DNA of 64,000 nucleotides from Rhizophagus irregularis (GCF_026210795.1 NC_089459.1:1302001-1366000), one strand, 5' to 3'; numbered from the stretch's first letter, positions 1-12,052 are shown. Notes: generated by a model from the sequence alone, not told the origin. Numbers and translations: made by a program.

Positions 1-1328
1 ATAAAAGCAGGAAGAAATACTCACTGTGTCAGATCTCCACTTAAGATCTTTGACAATAATATTGCTTCTCCCGTTTTCGCAATCAGTCTCGGATTCCTCA
101 GGTGAATGGTAAGCGTTATTGTCAATTATTAATTGTAAGTCTTCGTCCTTAAATTTCTTGACTAATGAATTTTTCACCATCTGTAAATGTTTTATTAGTC
201 TTCCCTTTTTAATCTTTTCTGTATTAGATAAGAAGTTAGTATTAAGCAAATATATACACTGTACAAAACTTTATTTACTCACGTCGTGGCGTCTGGAATT
301 GGAATGTTTTCTTTTTTCTTGCAGTTTTTTTCTTGACGATGACCGATTCTTTTTAAGGTGCTCTTCACGTCGATGACGATGAAGGGAGTGAATTATATCA
401 TATAAAATTTCGTTAGAAATAGGAAATATATTATTATTAATATTTTCCATTATACTAGGTATAATATCGTTAATAACGCGATTTCGCTGATTAGTGAATG
501 TTTGACCCAAATCAATCCTTCTCCCTTCTGGTAACGCATCATACTTCCAAATAACTTCCTTCTATATAAAATCAACAATATCAGTTAATAAATATATATA
601 AAATTAATTTGAGATATCCTTATTTACCCTTAAGGCTTCTCTTAGATCTTTTGGCATATCACTCTTCGTCAAATAGAAGGGAGTATTTGAACTATTTGAG
701 CTATAGGAGCTGTCCGAATCACTTGAATCGTCTGAACTTGATTGGACTGGGGCTTTTCCCTTTGCTTTATCGCTGATGGCTTTTCTGGAATTTTTGTCGC
801 CATCGTTAGTATTTTTTTTTTTGACGGCCTTTTTAGTACCCCTGTATTTTTCATTAGTAGCGCTGGTTACAGCGCTTACATCTTCTTTTTCATTAGTGGC
901 GCTGGTTACGCGCCAGCGCTTTCATCTTCTTTTTCATTAGTGGCGCTGGTTACAGCGCTTTCTTCACCTTTTTCACTAATACCGCTAGTTACAGCGGTGT
1001 CGCTTTTTTCCATTTTAATTGTTATATCCTCATCTGACGATATAAGAATTGGTTCTTGTTGAGAACCAGCCTGTGAAGAACCCGTGAAAAAACAGCCTGT
1101 GAAGAAACAGCCCGTGAAGAACCTGGCACCCCGTAGGGTTCATTATTTTGCTGTTCTTGTTGTCCTTGTATAATATTCGCAATTTTTTCAAAAAAATATT
1201 TGGCTTGTTGGGTAAAAGCTATTAATTTAGATAATCATTAGTTTTTAGTAATATCCTGATATCTGCTGTTTGCCGATCAACTTACCCAATAGCTCGTCTA
1301 CTTTCTCTAAATCTTTCTTATTGGACAT
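1..1328 (-). pseudogene. Paralogue 1 of an unrecognised fungal family, partial and probably broken
   Basis: The gene runs leftward from an ATG at 1328 and leaves the window at base 1. It encodes, in order, a short basic start (MSNKKDLEK), a Gln-rich stretch, a Ser/acidic low-complexity stretch, the motif MPKDLREALR (near 640), a His/Arg-rich part (HRHRREEHL) and, near the edge, YHSPEESETD followed by IIVKDLKWRSDT. The same parts in the same order, with matching intron places, make up the intact gene at 6910-8150, so the two are paralogues. The low-complexity part holds repeats of about 50 bases (860-1000) and the frame is lost there: one unit carries an extra GGCG-type insertion near 905, and another shift is needed near 1085. 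It could be a decayed copy or use introns I did not see. No function is known to me; the motifs do not match an enzyme family I can name. Confidence 0.5.
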
Positions 1329-1524
1329 ATTTAATTCAAATTTTTTAAATTTTTTTAAAAAACATAAAAATATCCACAGTATAGAAAGAAATCAGTATTT
1401 TTTTTCAGATCGATTATTTTCATTATTTTTAACAATTTTAACAATTTTCAATTGTTCTAACAATTAACAATTAAATGATTAATAAATTTAATAAATTAAA
1501 ATCTGACAATTAATCATTAGACTA

Positions 1525-1780
1525 ATGATGTAATGATGTAATATTATACGCGAAATTTGCAGAAATTAAGCAACACCGGTATATGTTATATGTTATTAAT
1601 AATAAGATATATCATTGACTTACAACTTTTCTATAATTTATTATTTGACTGTAACGATGTAATGATGTAATATGATACGCGAAATTTGCAGAAATTAAGC
1701 AACACCGGTATATGTTATATGTTATTTAATAAGATATATCATTGACTTACAAACTTTTCTATTATTTATTATTTGACTTT
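1525..1780. repeat. Tandem duplication, period 129 bp
   Basis: Two adjacent copies (about 1525-1653 and 1654-1780) share a long segment with CGCGAAATTTGCAG and CAACACCGGTATATG. The anchor motif starts at 1551 and again at 1680. It lies between the coiled-coil frame and paralogue 1 and would be intronic if those two are one gene. Confidence 0.85.
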
Positions 1781-1809
1781 ATTATTTGACAAATATTATA
1801 TCGAAATAA

Positions 1810-2233
1810 GACTTACTCGCATATTTCACGTATTTTAATTTTACCGTCTTCATCCTCCTCACCCTCCTCACTTCTGATATTATTTATTTTGACAGAGGAT
1901 GCTAACATCAGAGCACTGCTGAACGAATTCACTTCTTGATTATTTAATAAAGTTCCCATTTCTGAATTATTAAGTAGGGATAGTTGAGTTTCTAATATAT
2001 CGATCTTTTGTTGTAGAAAATCATTTGCTTCTTTCTGCATACTCATGATTTCCGTTAACGCACGATTACAGTTTTCTAATTCTACAACCTTTTTCCGAGA
2101 TTCTATATCCCCTGATCGTTGTACGATTCGACATTATTTGTAAAGAGTCATTTACTCGCGTTAAATTCTCATTCTTTCGTATCAGGTTTTGCCTAATGTA
2201 TTTAAGGCTACTATGTTTATGCTTTCGGCCCAT
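1810..2233 (-). CDS. Small coiled-coil protein or 5' part of paralogue 1
   Basis: Reading leftward from an ATG at 2233, a basic start (MGRKHKHSSLKYIRQ) leads into heptad-like sequence (ENLTRVNDSLQIM, then VVELENCNRALTEIM and FLQQKIDILETQLSLL) and ends in an acidic EEGEEDEDGK stretch. The frame changes once near 2110; no intron of usual size fits there, so a one-base shift is likely. After the acidic stretch there is a good donor (GTAAGT, near 1812), so the transcript may run on over the 129-bp duplication into the gene that starts at 1328. It may therefore be the first exon of that gene. Unknown function. Confidence 0.4.
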
Positions 2234-2776
2234 TATAACCCCTAGGATTAAAATAAAAATCAATTAATAACCTTTGACTATTTACAAAAAAATGAGATAA
2301 AAAAAATGCAGATATAAAAACCGAATATTGTGATATTCGTACGAAAGACCAATAACTATAAGAAAAAACCGGTATGAATATATAAGATAATTGTTAAGAA
2401 TGTTTATTATTATATTAAAGCGGAATCGGTTTATATAAAAGAAAATCGATAACCGTAAAAAAGAAACTGACTTGAATGTAATCTTTATTTTCACCGACCT
2501 ATTAAAATTGAAGGATATGCATTAAATTTTCAAGTAAATTTGTTCCATTTGATCATTATCGGTATACCTATAATAAATTTTTGAAATTACAATCCACTTT
2601 CAAAAAAACTTTCAAACATAAGAGATGACCGGCAGAAAGCTGATGAACTTATTTATCATGAGTTTTTTTATAATCGGCACGATTTTTATTACTGCTTACA
2701 GACTAATTACTCATGCATGATTACCTTATAAGAAAATCAATCAAATAAATTATATTGGAACTTTTTTATTGTAACT
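2234..2776. other. AT-rich stretch without a gene
   Basis: No supported coding region, repeat or RNA gene was seen here. A 70-codon Phe/Ile/Asn-rich open frame on the minus strand is what random AT-rich sequence gives. Confidence 0.6.
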
Positions 2777-2975
2777 TTAATGCTGCAGTGGCGTATTGGT
2801 TAGGGAATGTAATACCTGGATTATATTTCTGAGTTCAGTACCTGCTGTATGCATTACTTTCCAGAATATTTGACCATGACCGTGAGTTCTCTGGACCGGT
2901 TGGCTTGGATGCCGTGAGTCCTTTGGACCGGCCCGAGTCTTGATATTCTGATCTTTTTTGTATATTAACAACAGT
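2777..2975 (+). mobile_element. Possible tRNA-derived SINE
   Basis: The segment starts with TGCAGTGGCGTATTGGTTAG, close to a Pol III A box, and about 40 bases later has GAGTTCAGTACC, a fair B box. It is richer in GC than its surroundings and its body repeats CCGTGAGT(T/C)CT and GGACCGG twice, ending in a short T run near 2955. This is what a short tRNA-headed retroposon looks like. No clear target duplication was found and the B box is imperfect. Confidence 0.4.
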
Positions 2976-3169
2976 CGAAGGGTTATTTAACTATCGTTTT
3001 AGTTACTTGAATTGAAATAGTCGTGTAACTAATTAATTACTCAAAATAAAAATATAATACATCGTACACTTCCATTAAATGTTAAAGTAAATCTGCATAT
3101 TTAAAATTTATATTTTCACCAAACAATAGAATTCTATTATACCAGTAAAAATTCTGCAAATGAAACTGC

Positions 3170-6100
3170 CTATTTATTGGGATTACGGCGATTATATGTG
3201 ATAGGATTCTTTTTGCTAATTACAAATTCACCAGATACAAAGCGACTATATAGGTAATGAATTGGAATTAAACAATCTCGCTCTATCTCATAAAATTCAT
3301 TTCGCCAAAGTTCAATATTTGAGCTTTTTTCATCACCATCAATACTTGTATAAAATCGGGTTTTCTGGTTTGGCGCCAGTTTATACCATTTAACAAATAC
3401 TAATCGATGCGTTTTAAGTTCACCCGAAATTCTCACAGTATGTTCAAAATAATACTGTACCTGACCTGGAAATAAGTCGGTCGTTTCATTGTTTTGGATA
3501 AATTTTGCCAAAACATTCGCGTTTTTCAGGTATCGGGGTGCCATTGCCGATCCAAACACTTCTGCCGGGATCCTAACCCGCCCAAATTGATCAACCATAT
3601 TTGGCACAACTATTGCATCTCTTGAACTGGTTGATGTTGACTCAGCAATTGTTACAAATTGCAAGTCGTAAGCAATATTATAATATTCGGTTAGGATTTG
3701 ATAAATATCATCAGGCAAGGCAACCCGATTTTTACATGGCGTAAGCATTTCTCCAGGAAATGGTTCGCTACCGACAATCGTTTCATCAACTTCTTGGAAG
3801 AATACCTTTCTAAATTGATACAGCTCAGTGTAATTAAAATTATCGTAAGCTGCCAAACTTCCGGAAGTTGATCGTGGTTGAATTAATTTTAAAAGCTTCA
3901 ACAAGCTTAACATTATTTGATTGAACGGATACAAGGTTATCAAGTCTCCAATTCCGCATTATAATTCGTAAAAGTTCGGGTTCAATTTGACGATTACTAT
4001 TGGGAAAAGAGCCTATTGATATATTATTTAATAAATTATTAGCAAGCTTAAACGATTAAACAGTTTACAAAATACCTACCGAGGATACCGTTCATTCTTT
4101 CAAAGGAAAAACACCAGAAAGAATATAATAGACCATAATCCCGGCAACAATCGGCAATATGAAGACACAAATGGAGGTTTGGGGTTATTCTTTCCAGACC
4201 ATAATTTTCTTCAATTAACGTTGCAACTTTGAGCAAACGTTCGTGAGCTTCGTTCAATATGTCACAGTCAATAATTCGATAAACTAGCAGAGAACAAGCT
4301 CTAACGAAATTCCCCAAAATTTGTCGATCTGGTTCAGCGAGCAAATCCCACATCAACGGGATAGCATAAATTAGAACAAACGTTTTCCATTGGTCGGCCG
4401 TAAATCCAGAAAATCCTTCTCCAGTTGCGATTTTATTTGGAATACGCCCCAAATCCGCGGGTATTTGTATGTATTTTGCTCGCTTTTCCATTTTTTCTAG
4501 ATCTTGTTTCGTGATCTTGTTGCCATCGATCCATAATTTTTTAATTATCCAATGGGCTATTCCGAGAAACAAACAGTGCATTGGATTTACGACAAGGTAC
4601 CTTATCGGATTAAAATACGGCAATCGAAGCAGTTCAGACCATCTAACATGGGTTGAACTCACATGACGTTTTCTTTCCTCCTCAGATTTACACAGTCTCC
4701 AAAGCTCAGCATTCCGTCGACGTTCATCCAAATCTCTTTCTACAAACCAGTCAACCATATCATCAAAGCCGCCAAAATTTGACTTATTTCCATTTCCATT
4801 TGAATTTGCAGTTTTATAACACCTATGGCAGCTCACTGATGCTGATATGTGACCGCAGAGCTTCCTTCGCCGCAGGAATGTCATTCGAACAGCATATTAA
4901 TGCCAATCGGATATTTTTTTCAGCGGCGGGAATCTCAATCCCATCCCAGAACTCTAATAACTCATCAACAATCGGAGCGAGATAATGGTTAATTTTGTGT
5001 AACTTAACCTCGCTTGGTCCCGGTAGTAGACCGAGCGTCAACATATTTTCTTTTTTAAATCTAATTTCACGCGGTAGGTTACAAATAACCCCATAAATAA
5101 AGCCCCACAGCTGTATACAGATGACTCGAAAGGCTGAAACCAATCGAGATTAATCATAATTCCCAAGTGGGAATCTGCAGTCTCCAGTGTAAAAAATGGG
5201 ACGTCTGAAGTGTCTGGAAAAGTTTTCCAGATTTTACCGTCATAAATATCTGCTAACATACCATTATTTACATCCCGATTGGTCCATTTTCGTAGTTGTT
5301 GCTTGAATTCTGGTCTCTGGTACAAATTGTTTATCTGTATTTTCAAATTCGGCAATGGAAATAACAATTTGGGGCGTCTTTTATTTCCATTACCATGCGG
5401 TACTTGCACAGTTAATTCCATTCCGCAAAATTTTTCCTTCAGTTTCATTGGAAATTCTATATGCGTACATTTAAATCCTTCATCCGCAACAACATCAGCT
5501 ATATTATATAATGTATTACAGCTCGGACATACTTGCGTAAGTCATAGATTGGTTGTCGATTCGTAATAACTTAGTCGCAGTGTATAAAGAAGACGGGAAA
5601 TCTTTGAATCTCGTCTGATTAGCATCCATTAATACTTGATGAAAAAACTTTATTAAAGAATCTAGTGCAACATCCGGCAAGCAAAATCTTGCTTGATATT
5701 TGAATATCCATGTTAATATCCAAGAATCCGCAATATTAACATTTGTGTCGGGATATGCAAATTCTGAATCATTTTCGGGCGCAGCAAATTGTTCAACAGG
5801 ATCGTCGTCCAAATCCATATTGTCTTCTGGAGAAATGTCACCTTCATATTCATACTCATTAATCAGTTCATTGCTTTCCTTATTGGTTTCGGTTCCCGAA
5901 ACTGGTCTTGTCTACGCCTTTTTGAGGGACAAAACCGGCAAAATCTGATTCATAATTATTATTAAATGATGTTGACTCTTCTTGTCCGGTCATTTCTTTG
6001 ATCTTGATGATCCTTCTACGATCGGACTATGATAGACGGTATGTGCTTTAATCTGATTGTTTCGGGTAAAAAAGGGACAACCGGAAACGCTAGACGCTAA

Positions 6101-6205
6101 ATGACGCTCTAAATCTAGATGTCTTTTTCTGGTTCTTTCATCAACATATTTGCCATTGCATTCCTTGCAATCACATGATACTTTATATCTAAGTTTTGTA
6201 GACAT
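3170..6205 (-). mobile_element. Plavaka-type (CACTA superfamily) transposase, decayed
   Basis: The coding strand is minus and starts at ATG 6205 with a Cys/His finger (CDCKECNGKYVDERTRKRHL). The core follows at 5450-4050: LPNLKIQINNLYQRPEF, ADSHLGIMINLDWFQPF, NLPREIRFKKENML, GLLPGPSEVKLHKINHYL, then WSELLRLPYFNPIRYLV with NPMHCLFLGIAHW, and SFERMNGILG. These are the standard landmarks of the fungal Plavaka/Tnp2-like transposase, a DDE enzyme that cuts and pastes its own DNA. A small intron (near 4050-3990) joins the core to a C-terminal part with PRSTSGSLAAYDNFNY (3943-3170). The copy is broken: the frame shifts near 5900, near 5140 and near 3890. I could not fix the element's inverted ends. 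Plavaka is a plain DNA transposon, probably inactive here. Confidence 0.85.
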
Positions 6206-6909
6206 GATTATGTTTTAGTAAGATCGAAGCTTTCAATGAAAAATTTGAGAATTTCTACGTATGTATCTTATAGCCTATTTATGAATGTCAAAATCGACGA
6301 ATAAAGAGCTTTTAATATGTACAATTTCATATATTAGTCCGGTCTGAATAGACTATTATTGCTTAATGGCATGTGAAGATAGGAAATTGTACGGGGTATT
6401 AATGAAAAATTAATATTAATCGGGTTTTACTATAGCGAAACCAGAAAATTATCACGTGGTCCGTCCGTTTTGGTAATTCGCTCAAATGATTTAGTTGCAA
6501 AAATATCGGACTTGACCCTTCTGGTGACATCATCTTGACCCTTATTAAAATATATTATGCGGGTCAGCACCGCGTGGTGGGTTAAGAACGATACATTCGC
6601 GAATTAATTATATTGCAGAGCGAAACGTTGTTCTTTTTTACCATATTATAAGTCTTTTTTTTTTTTGGTCTAAAATTTTCAGTTCTTTCAGTCCTTTATA
6701 GTAAGTAAAGTTATAAAATCTTGTCGTTGGATTTCTGCAACGACCGAAGTCAAAAGCCCGAAGGCTTCCGAGCCCTCTACCAGCAAGGCTTCCTAATAGA
6801 TAAAGAACCGGACCTTTTTTATCTCGTAGGTAACCTCGATGGCTAACCGATACATAACTTTCTTTTTTTTCTTTTTTTTTTCAACATAACTTTCAATAGA
6901 GTTTACAAA
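6206..6909. other. No gene seen; upstream flank of paralogue 2
   Basis: The stretch holds the 5' flank of the Plavaka gene on the left and that of the gene starting at 6910 on the right. A run of T/C-rich sequence (6855-6890) lies just before that ATG and may be part of its promoter. No coding region was found. Confidence 0.5.
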
Positions 6910-8150
6910 ATGGGAAACAAAAAGCTTCGTAAGGAAGAGTAAGTAACCCTTCGTGTCAGTTAACTTATCAAAAATTGAGATATATTTATAAATTTATACA
7001 AAAAGCAGCCCGGAATCAGAAATCTTATACGAATCTAGTTCGGAATCAGAATCAAAATCGGAATCGGAACTAGGTACATTTAGTATGTCGTATAATTCTG
7101 CTTATTGTGTTCTAAACATTCTGATTCACTGCTTAATGGTCAATATACAATTGATAGAATTAAACCCGGAAGGCACTCAAATTCTTGATTCTGATTCTAG
7201 GCCAAGAGATGACAAGAAAAGAAAAAGGTCAAAAGAACGACGATACCAACATGTATCTGAAATGCCCAAAGATTTGAGAGAAGCATTAAGGGTAAACAAA
7301 ACTTTCGCTGTATTTTTTATTTTTTATAAATTTACTGATAATAATATATTTTTAGAGAGATCTATTCTGGAATCAGGCAAGAATGCTCCAGGAAACTCAA
7401 TTAGATATCGAAAAAACGTTCGAGCTTCAAAAGGATCTTGTAGTTAAAACGATTGTGCCAAATTTAATGAAAACATTGGATCTTGACACCTACCCCATAG
7501 GGGAAGGTGTCATATACGAGATGATCCATCAGCGGCACCGCCACAAAAGGGACAATCTTTGGGTCAAAAATAAATCAGAAAATGATATAAAGAAAGAAAC
7601 GGGACGGAAACACCAAAATTCACGACGATCGGAGGTAAATATAAATGTTATATTTTACTAATCATCCTAATCATCATTATTTATTTACGAGTTTTTTATA
7701 AAATAGAAAAGAAAAAAAGATCAAAGACGATCAACAATTTAAAAAAAATTAATGATCCGTTGATTGAAAAGTTCAGTAACGAAGAATTGCGGCCAATAAT
7801 CACAGAAAACGGCTATCATAGCCCGGAAATTTCAGAAAGCGAGGACGAGCGAAACATAATCGTCGTGCGTAACCTGCGATGGCACTCCAGTACTGTAAGT
7901 AAATTTATTGAAATGGGTTACATATAACTGGCATATGCTAATTCATTTTAAAACAAAGCTGCGCAGATTTTTGTACTATGTTAACAGTAATACAACAAAA
8001 GGCGACAAAAAGCGTGAACGGGTGTACAAGCCTAGTGAGTACGTTGAAGAAACGGCGCCGAATAGCGCGCCTAGTTGGACGAAATCAGGCTACGATGGGC
8101 CATTAAAAAATCCAGTTGCCAAGGCGATTAGTAAATTACAAAATAAATGA
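6910..8150 (+). CDS. Paralogue 2 of the unrecognised family, intact, 6 exons
   Basis: Exons 6910-6938, 7009-7073, 7158-7291, 7356-7634, 7712-7894 and 7959-8150 join in frame into 293 residues; each intron begins GT and ends AG. The protein begins MGNKKLRKEE, has a Ser/Glu repeat (ESSSESESKSESEL), the motif EMPKDLREALR, a helix-rich part with QRHRHKRD, then ENGYHSPEISESED, IIVVRNLRWHSSTLRRFL and a C-terminal WTKSGYDGPLKNP. The same motif chain occurs at 1-1328 on the other strand. It lacks transposase or enzyme signatures; the basic, low-complexity character suggests a nucleic-acid-binding or regulatory protein, but that is only a guess. It starts about 700 bp from the Plavaka gene and points away from it. 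Confidence 0.6.
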
Positions 8151-8285
8151 AATATGTCAGTAAATTTAATAAATATAAATAAATATATCAGTAAATTTAA
8201 TAAATATATCAGTAAATTTAATAAATATATCAGTAAATTTAATAAATATATCAGTAAATTTAATAAATATATCAGTAAATATAAT
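8150..8285. repeat. 21-bp minisatellite
   Basis: About six units of ATATATCAGTAAATTTAATAA follow the stop codon of the preceding gene directly, so they probably lie in its 3' untranslated region. Confidence 0.95.
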
Positions 8286-8289
8286 GCTT

Positions 8290-9100
8290 GAGTCAAACAG
8301 ATTGAAAAGAAATTAAAGACTGAGACAACCTTTTTGGTTCAATTTTCACAATACCTAATTTTTTTATTTTATTTCATCAACTGACAATCATACCGATATA
8401 CCGATATATCAAGCTAATTTAGCTGCGGATTACCAGCCAGATTATTTTTGACATTAATTTAGAAATCGACATATATACGCAAAGTTGCTAAATTTTGTAA
8501 ATTTCACGAGTCGGGTTAACTAATAAATCGGTATCCGTATTTGCAAATATATTGTTATAATACGCAAATAGTCCAATTTGATTAGTGATCTGGATCATCG
8601 AAATTTAATCTGATTGGCCAGATCTCTGTTTGATTACGATAAATATGGAAATAAGCACATTTTGTTTACAACAAAACCTTTTTACCTATTTGCGAATTTT
8701 TCTTCTTTTTTGCCGTTTGCCTATTTGCGAATTTTTCTTCTTTTGCCGTTTTGCCTATTTGCGAATTTTTCTTATACCATCTTACGAATGCGTTGCCTAT
8801 TTTTTTGTTTATTTTTGCTTATTATATCACCGTTTACTTTCTACGCCCATAATATATGGTGTGAAATTATTGGACTCGTTCGACTGATAGGTTGACATAC
8901 TGGTATGTCAGTTCTTTCAGCTGTACGAGTTTATAACAAATTAATAATAATAAGCACTTTCACATTCAACAATCGTGAACGGGAATATTCCAATTTTATT
9001 CTGGAGACAGATACGGAAACTGTTATTTATCGCTAACCTTCACTATTTCCTTTTTTGTAAAACAGGTTTCATTGAGTTGTGTTTCAAATATCCTCCTGTT
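8290..9100. other. No gene seen; contains a 35-bp triplicate
   Basis: At about 8684-8772 the phrase CCTATTTGCGAATTTTTCTT occurs three times with spacing of 36 and 34 bases. Open frames here are Phe/Leu-rich by-products of that repeat. The rest shows no recognisable feature. Confidence 0.6.
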
Positions 9101-11200
9101 TTTATAGGTGCGAGAACATGCCGATTTTTTGATGAATTTAATACTTCTTTGCTCCTCACACTCAATCGAAGTGAAATATAGAACGACAATGCATATTTCT
9201 TTCGATTTTCATTTTACTGAGTGTAACTTTAAAAATGGTAAGCGAATATTTGTACTGATCTTCACTTCTAACGAAATAAACTTTATTCGTTTTCAGCGAT
9301 CAGAAATGAAATGTATATATACCGATTTTGATAAACTTCATTTAGAGGCAAGCCTGACTGATGGGTCTAATGGTATTATGGTAAGTAATAATAGGTATAC
9401 TTTTTTTTGATATAACATTCTAGTTATGTATTTTTTTTCATGCATATTTTTACATATAGTACGCTGTGGTCTGGAACCACCCGAGATTTTTGACTACCTA
9501 GGGATGAAGTTGTAAGGTGCTTGTACCTGATAGGCTAGCCTCCTCTGATCTAGGGTCTCATTAATCGGGAGACGAGGTGGTTCCTAAGTACCTTCCACAT
9601 CAAGGGCGAACATTTTTTGTAAAATCACACGTTGGGAATACTATCTCGTAACGGATACTTCAAAGACAAAAGGAGCGAAAAGCCTTCAGTTTGTTGTTAG
9701 CGGTGAAGATGTAGTGGTCGTGCCATTTAATGGTTGCATTGATTGATTGATATACTCATATTTTGTAGGATTAGCTAATACATGAGATTTCTCGAAAATC
9801 GGAAATGAACACTGCCGATTTTCACCCTACCGACATATATTTTTAAATTCATTTTCTGCAATCAAAACGAAGTGTATCTACCGGTGTTGAAAAACTTTAA
9901 AGGTGAGTTCATTCCTAGCACAATTCGTTTAGATAATTAACGTGACGGTATCTTTAAATTGTTCCTACTTTCAGCAATCGGCAAACTCAATCTCTGATAT
10001 CAGTAACTATGACCAGTTTTATGGTGGGCTAATGGAGTAAAATAGGTATGCTTTTTTTTGATATATAACATAGTTATGTGTATTTTTTCATGTATATCAA
10101 AAGGAGCGAAAAGCCTTCAGTTTGCTAGCGGTGAAGATGTAATAATGATCGTGCCATTTAATGGTTGCGTTGATTGATTGATTAACGTATGCCTTACTCA
10201 TATTTTGTAGGATTAGCTAATACATGAGATTTCTCGAAAATCGGAAATGAACACTGCCGATTTTCACCCTACCGACATATATTTTTAAATTCATTTTCTT
10301 CAATCGAAGCGAAGTGTAACTACCGGTTTTGACGAACTTTAAAGGTGAGTTCATTCCTAGCACAATTCGTTTAGATAATTAACGTGACGGTATCTTTAAA
10401 TTGCTCCTACTTTTAGCAATCGGCAAACTCGATTTCTGATATCAGTAACTATGACCAGTTTTATGGTGGGCTAATGGTACAAATAGGTATGCTTTTTTTT
10501 TTTGATATATAACATAGTTATGTGTATTTTTTCATGTATATCAAAAGGAGCGAAAAGTCTACAGTTTGTTAGTGGTGAAGATGTAGTGGTCGTGCCATTT
10601 GATGGTTGCGTTGATTGATTGATTAACGTACACCTTACTACTCATATTTTGTAAGATTAGCTAATACGCGAGATTTCTTGAAAAATCAAAAACACTGCCG
10701 ATTCTCACCCTACTGACATATTTTCTGCGATCAATAGCGAATTGTGTATTTACCGATTTTGACGAACTTTATTAAAGGTGAGTTCATTCTTAGCACAATT
10801 CGTTTGAGATATTTAACGTGTCAATAATTAACGTTTCGGTCAGATCTAAATTGCTCCTACTTTCAGCAATTGGATAACTCGATTTCTGACGAAATGTAGA
10901 AGTACTGTGCCGAGGAGCGAAAATTAATTATTGCATTTGTCAGCGGTTCTTTATTAAATAGTTGCTCATGTTGATTGATCGATTAATGTACGCCCTTATT
11001 CATATTCTAATTCGCAAGATTTCTCAAAAAATCAGAAATGAACCGTATTTTATTTCATTTTTAGAAACGAATTTGTATATCTATCGATTTTGACGAATTT
11101 CATTTATTCGATGATTAACATGATGGTCTTTAAGCTGTTCCTACTTTCAGTAATCGGAAAACTCGATTTCTGACGGACATTCGTTAGGAGTTTGGTAAGC
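9100..11200 (+). repeat. Tandem array of ~440-bp modules with exon-intron structure
   Basis: A unit anchored on AGGAGCGAAAAG starts at 9671, 10102, 10546 and (worn) 10913, giving periods of 431, 444 and 367; a further worn unit lies upstream at about 9190-9670. Each unit carries, in the same order, a short coding-like stretch (CTACCG(A/G)TTTTGA, read as Y-R/T-D-F-D-E-L in one frame), a donor-like AAAGGTGAGTTC, about 85 bases later an acceptor-like CTACTTTCAG, then CAATCGG(C/A)AAACTC. This looks like an amplified exon-intron-exon block. The longest open piece (9108-9410) is 100 codons and crosses such a donor. No protein family was recognised. Confidence 0.6.
9455..9668. mobile_element. GC-richer insert in the first array unit
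   Basis: Later units pass straight from the CATGTATAT motif to AAAAGGAGCG. The first unit has about 200 extra bases between these points, with GGTCTGGAACCACC and, further on, GAGGTGGTTCC as partial inverted repeats. It is probably a small inserted element of unknown class; ends are approximate. Confidence 0.4.
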
Positions 11201-11565
11201 AAGATTTCATCACCATTTATTTCTAATAACTTGTTTGTTCGTTTAATGTATAACATTTATTAATTCTTTATTTTTAAATTCGTTCCTGTTAGCAATCAGA
11301 ACAATCAGAAACAAAAACGTACCGATTTTCGCTTAATCATATTACTTTTATTATGATTGTATACATTGATATAAGTTCCCATTTGAAATAAATTATATTT
11401 ACAACTATGATTATACAATCAAATTTTTGAATATATTGTAAATTGTAATTAATAAAGCGCATGTAGGCTGGAATTAAAACCATTGTTTTTAATAATTTGT
11501 AATTAATAATGCGTAAATAAATATATAATAAATAAAATAGGTGCATCATAAACATTTTATAAAAC
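11200..11565. other. AT-rich, no gene seen
   Basis: Only worn traces of the preceding array at its left side and AT-rich sequence; the minus-strand 72-codon frame here has no support. Confidence 0.5.
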
Positions 11566-11880
11566 CGATTTTACCAATCGGCTATTACAAATCAGCTATT
11601 AATCAGTCATCAATACATTATCAATCGGTCATTAATACGCTACCAATCGGTCATTAATCAGATACTGCCCGATTGCTGTCGGATTAAGCAAATCCAATAA
11701 GTCATCAATCGGTTATCAATTGACCATTAATTGACCATCGTTCGGCCATCAATTGACTCTCAATTTGTCACCAATCGGGCAGCCCGGATGATAGCCGGTT
11801 GTTGTCGGATTTTGGCGGAAATCAACTATCAATCGGATACCCGATTGATGTTTAATTGGTGACTGATTTGGCATCTTTCG
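11566..11880. repeat. Degenerate minisatellite of ~14-bp CAATCGG(T/C)CATTAAT
   Basis: CAATCGG-type words followed by CATTAAT or CATCAAT recur about twenty times with small changes. The word density falls toward the right. It has no coding potential. Confidence 0.7.
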
Positions 11881-11905
11881 ACCTGTGTTATTGATTCTAA
11901 AATAA

Positions 11906-12052
11906 CCTTATTCCTTAATTAAATTGCACTATTTTTAAAATATAATATGCTTATCCTTATTCCTTAATTAAATTGCACTATTTTTAAAATATAATATGCT
12001 TATCCTTATTCCTTAATTAAATTGCAATGTTTTAAAATATAATATAAAATTA
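11906..12052. repeat. 49-bp tandem repeat, three copies
   Basis: Units start at 11906, 11955 and 12004 with CCTTATTCCTTAATTAAATT. The first two are identical; the third has lost a few bases. Confidence 0.95.

Noticed and set aside
742-1062. Ser/Phe-rich open frame on the plus strand
   Set aside because: It is antisense to paralogue 1 and arises from the coding repeats there.
8150-8285. CRISPR-like array
   Set aside because: The 21-bp units are contiguous without spacers and the sequence is eukaryotic.
8090-8296. Leu/Ile-repeat open frame on the minus strand
   Set aside because: It is the translation of the 21-bp minisatellite and has no independent support.
8614-8895. Two overlapping Phe-rich open frames
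   Set aside because: Both come from the 35-bp triplicate of TTTGCGAATTTTTCTT; no motif or splice context supports a gene.
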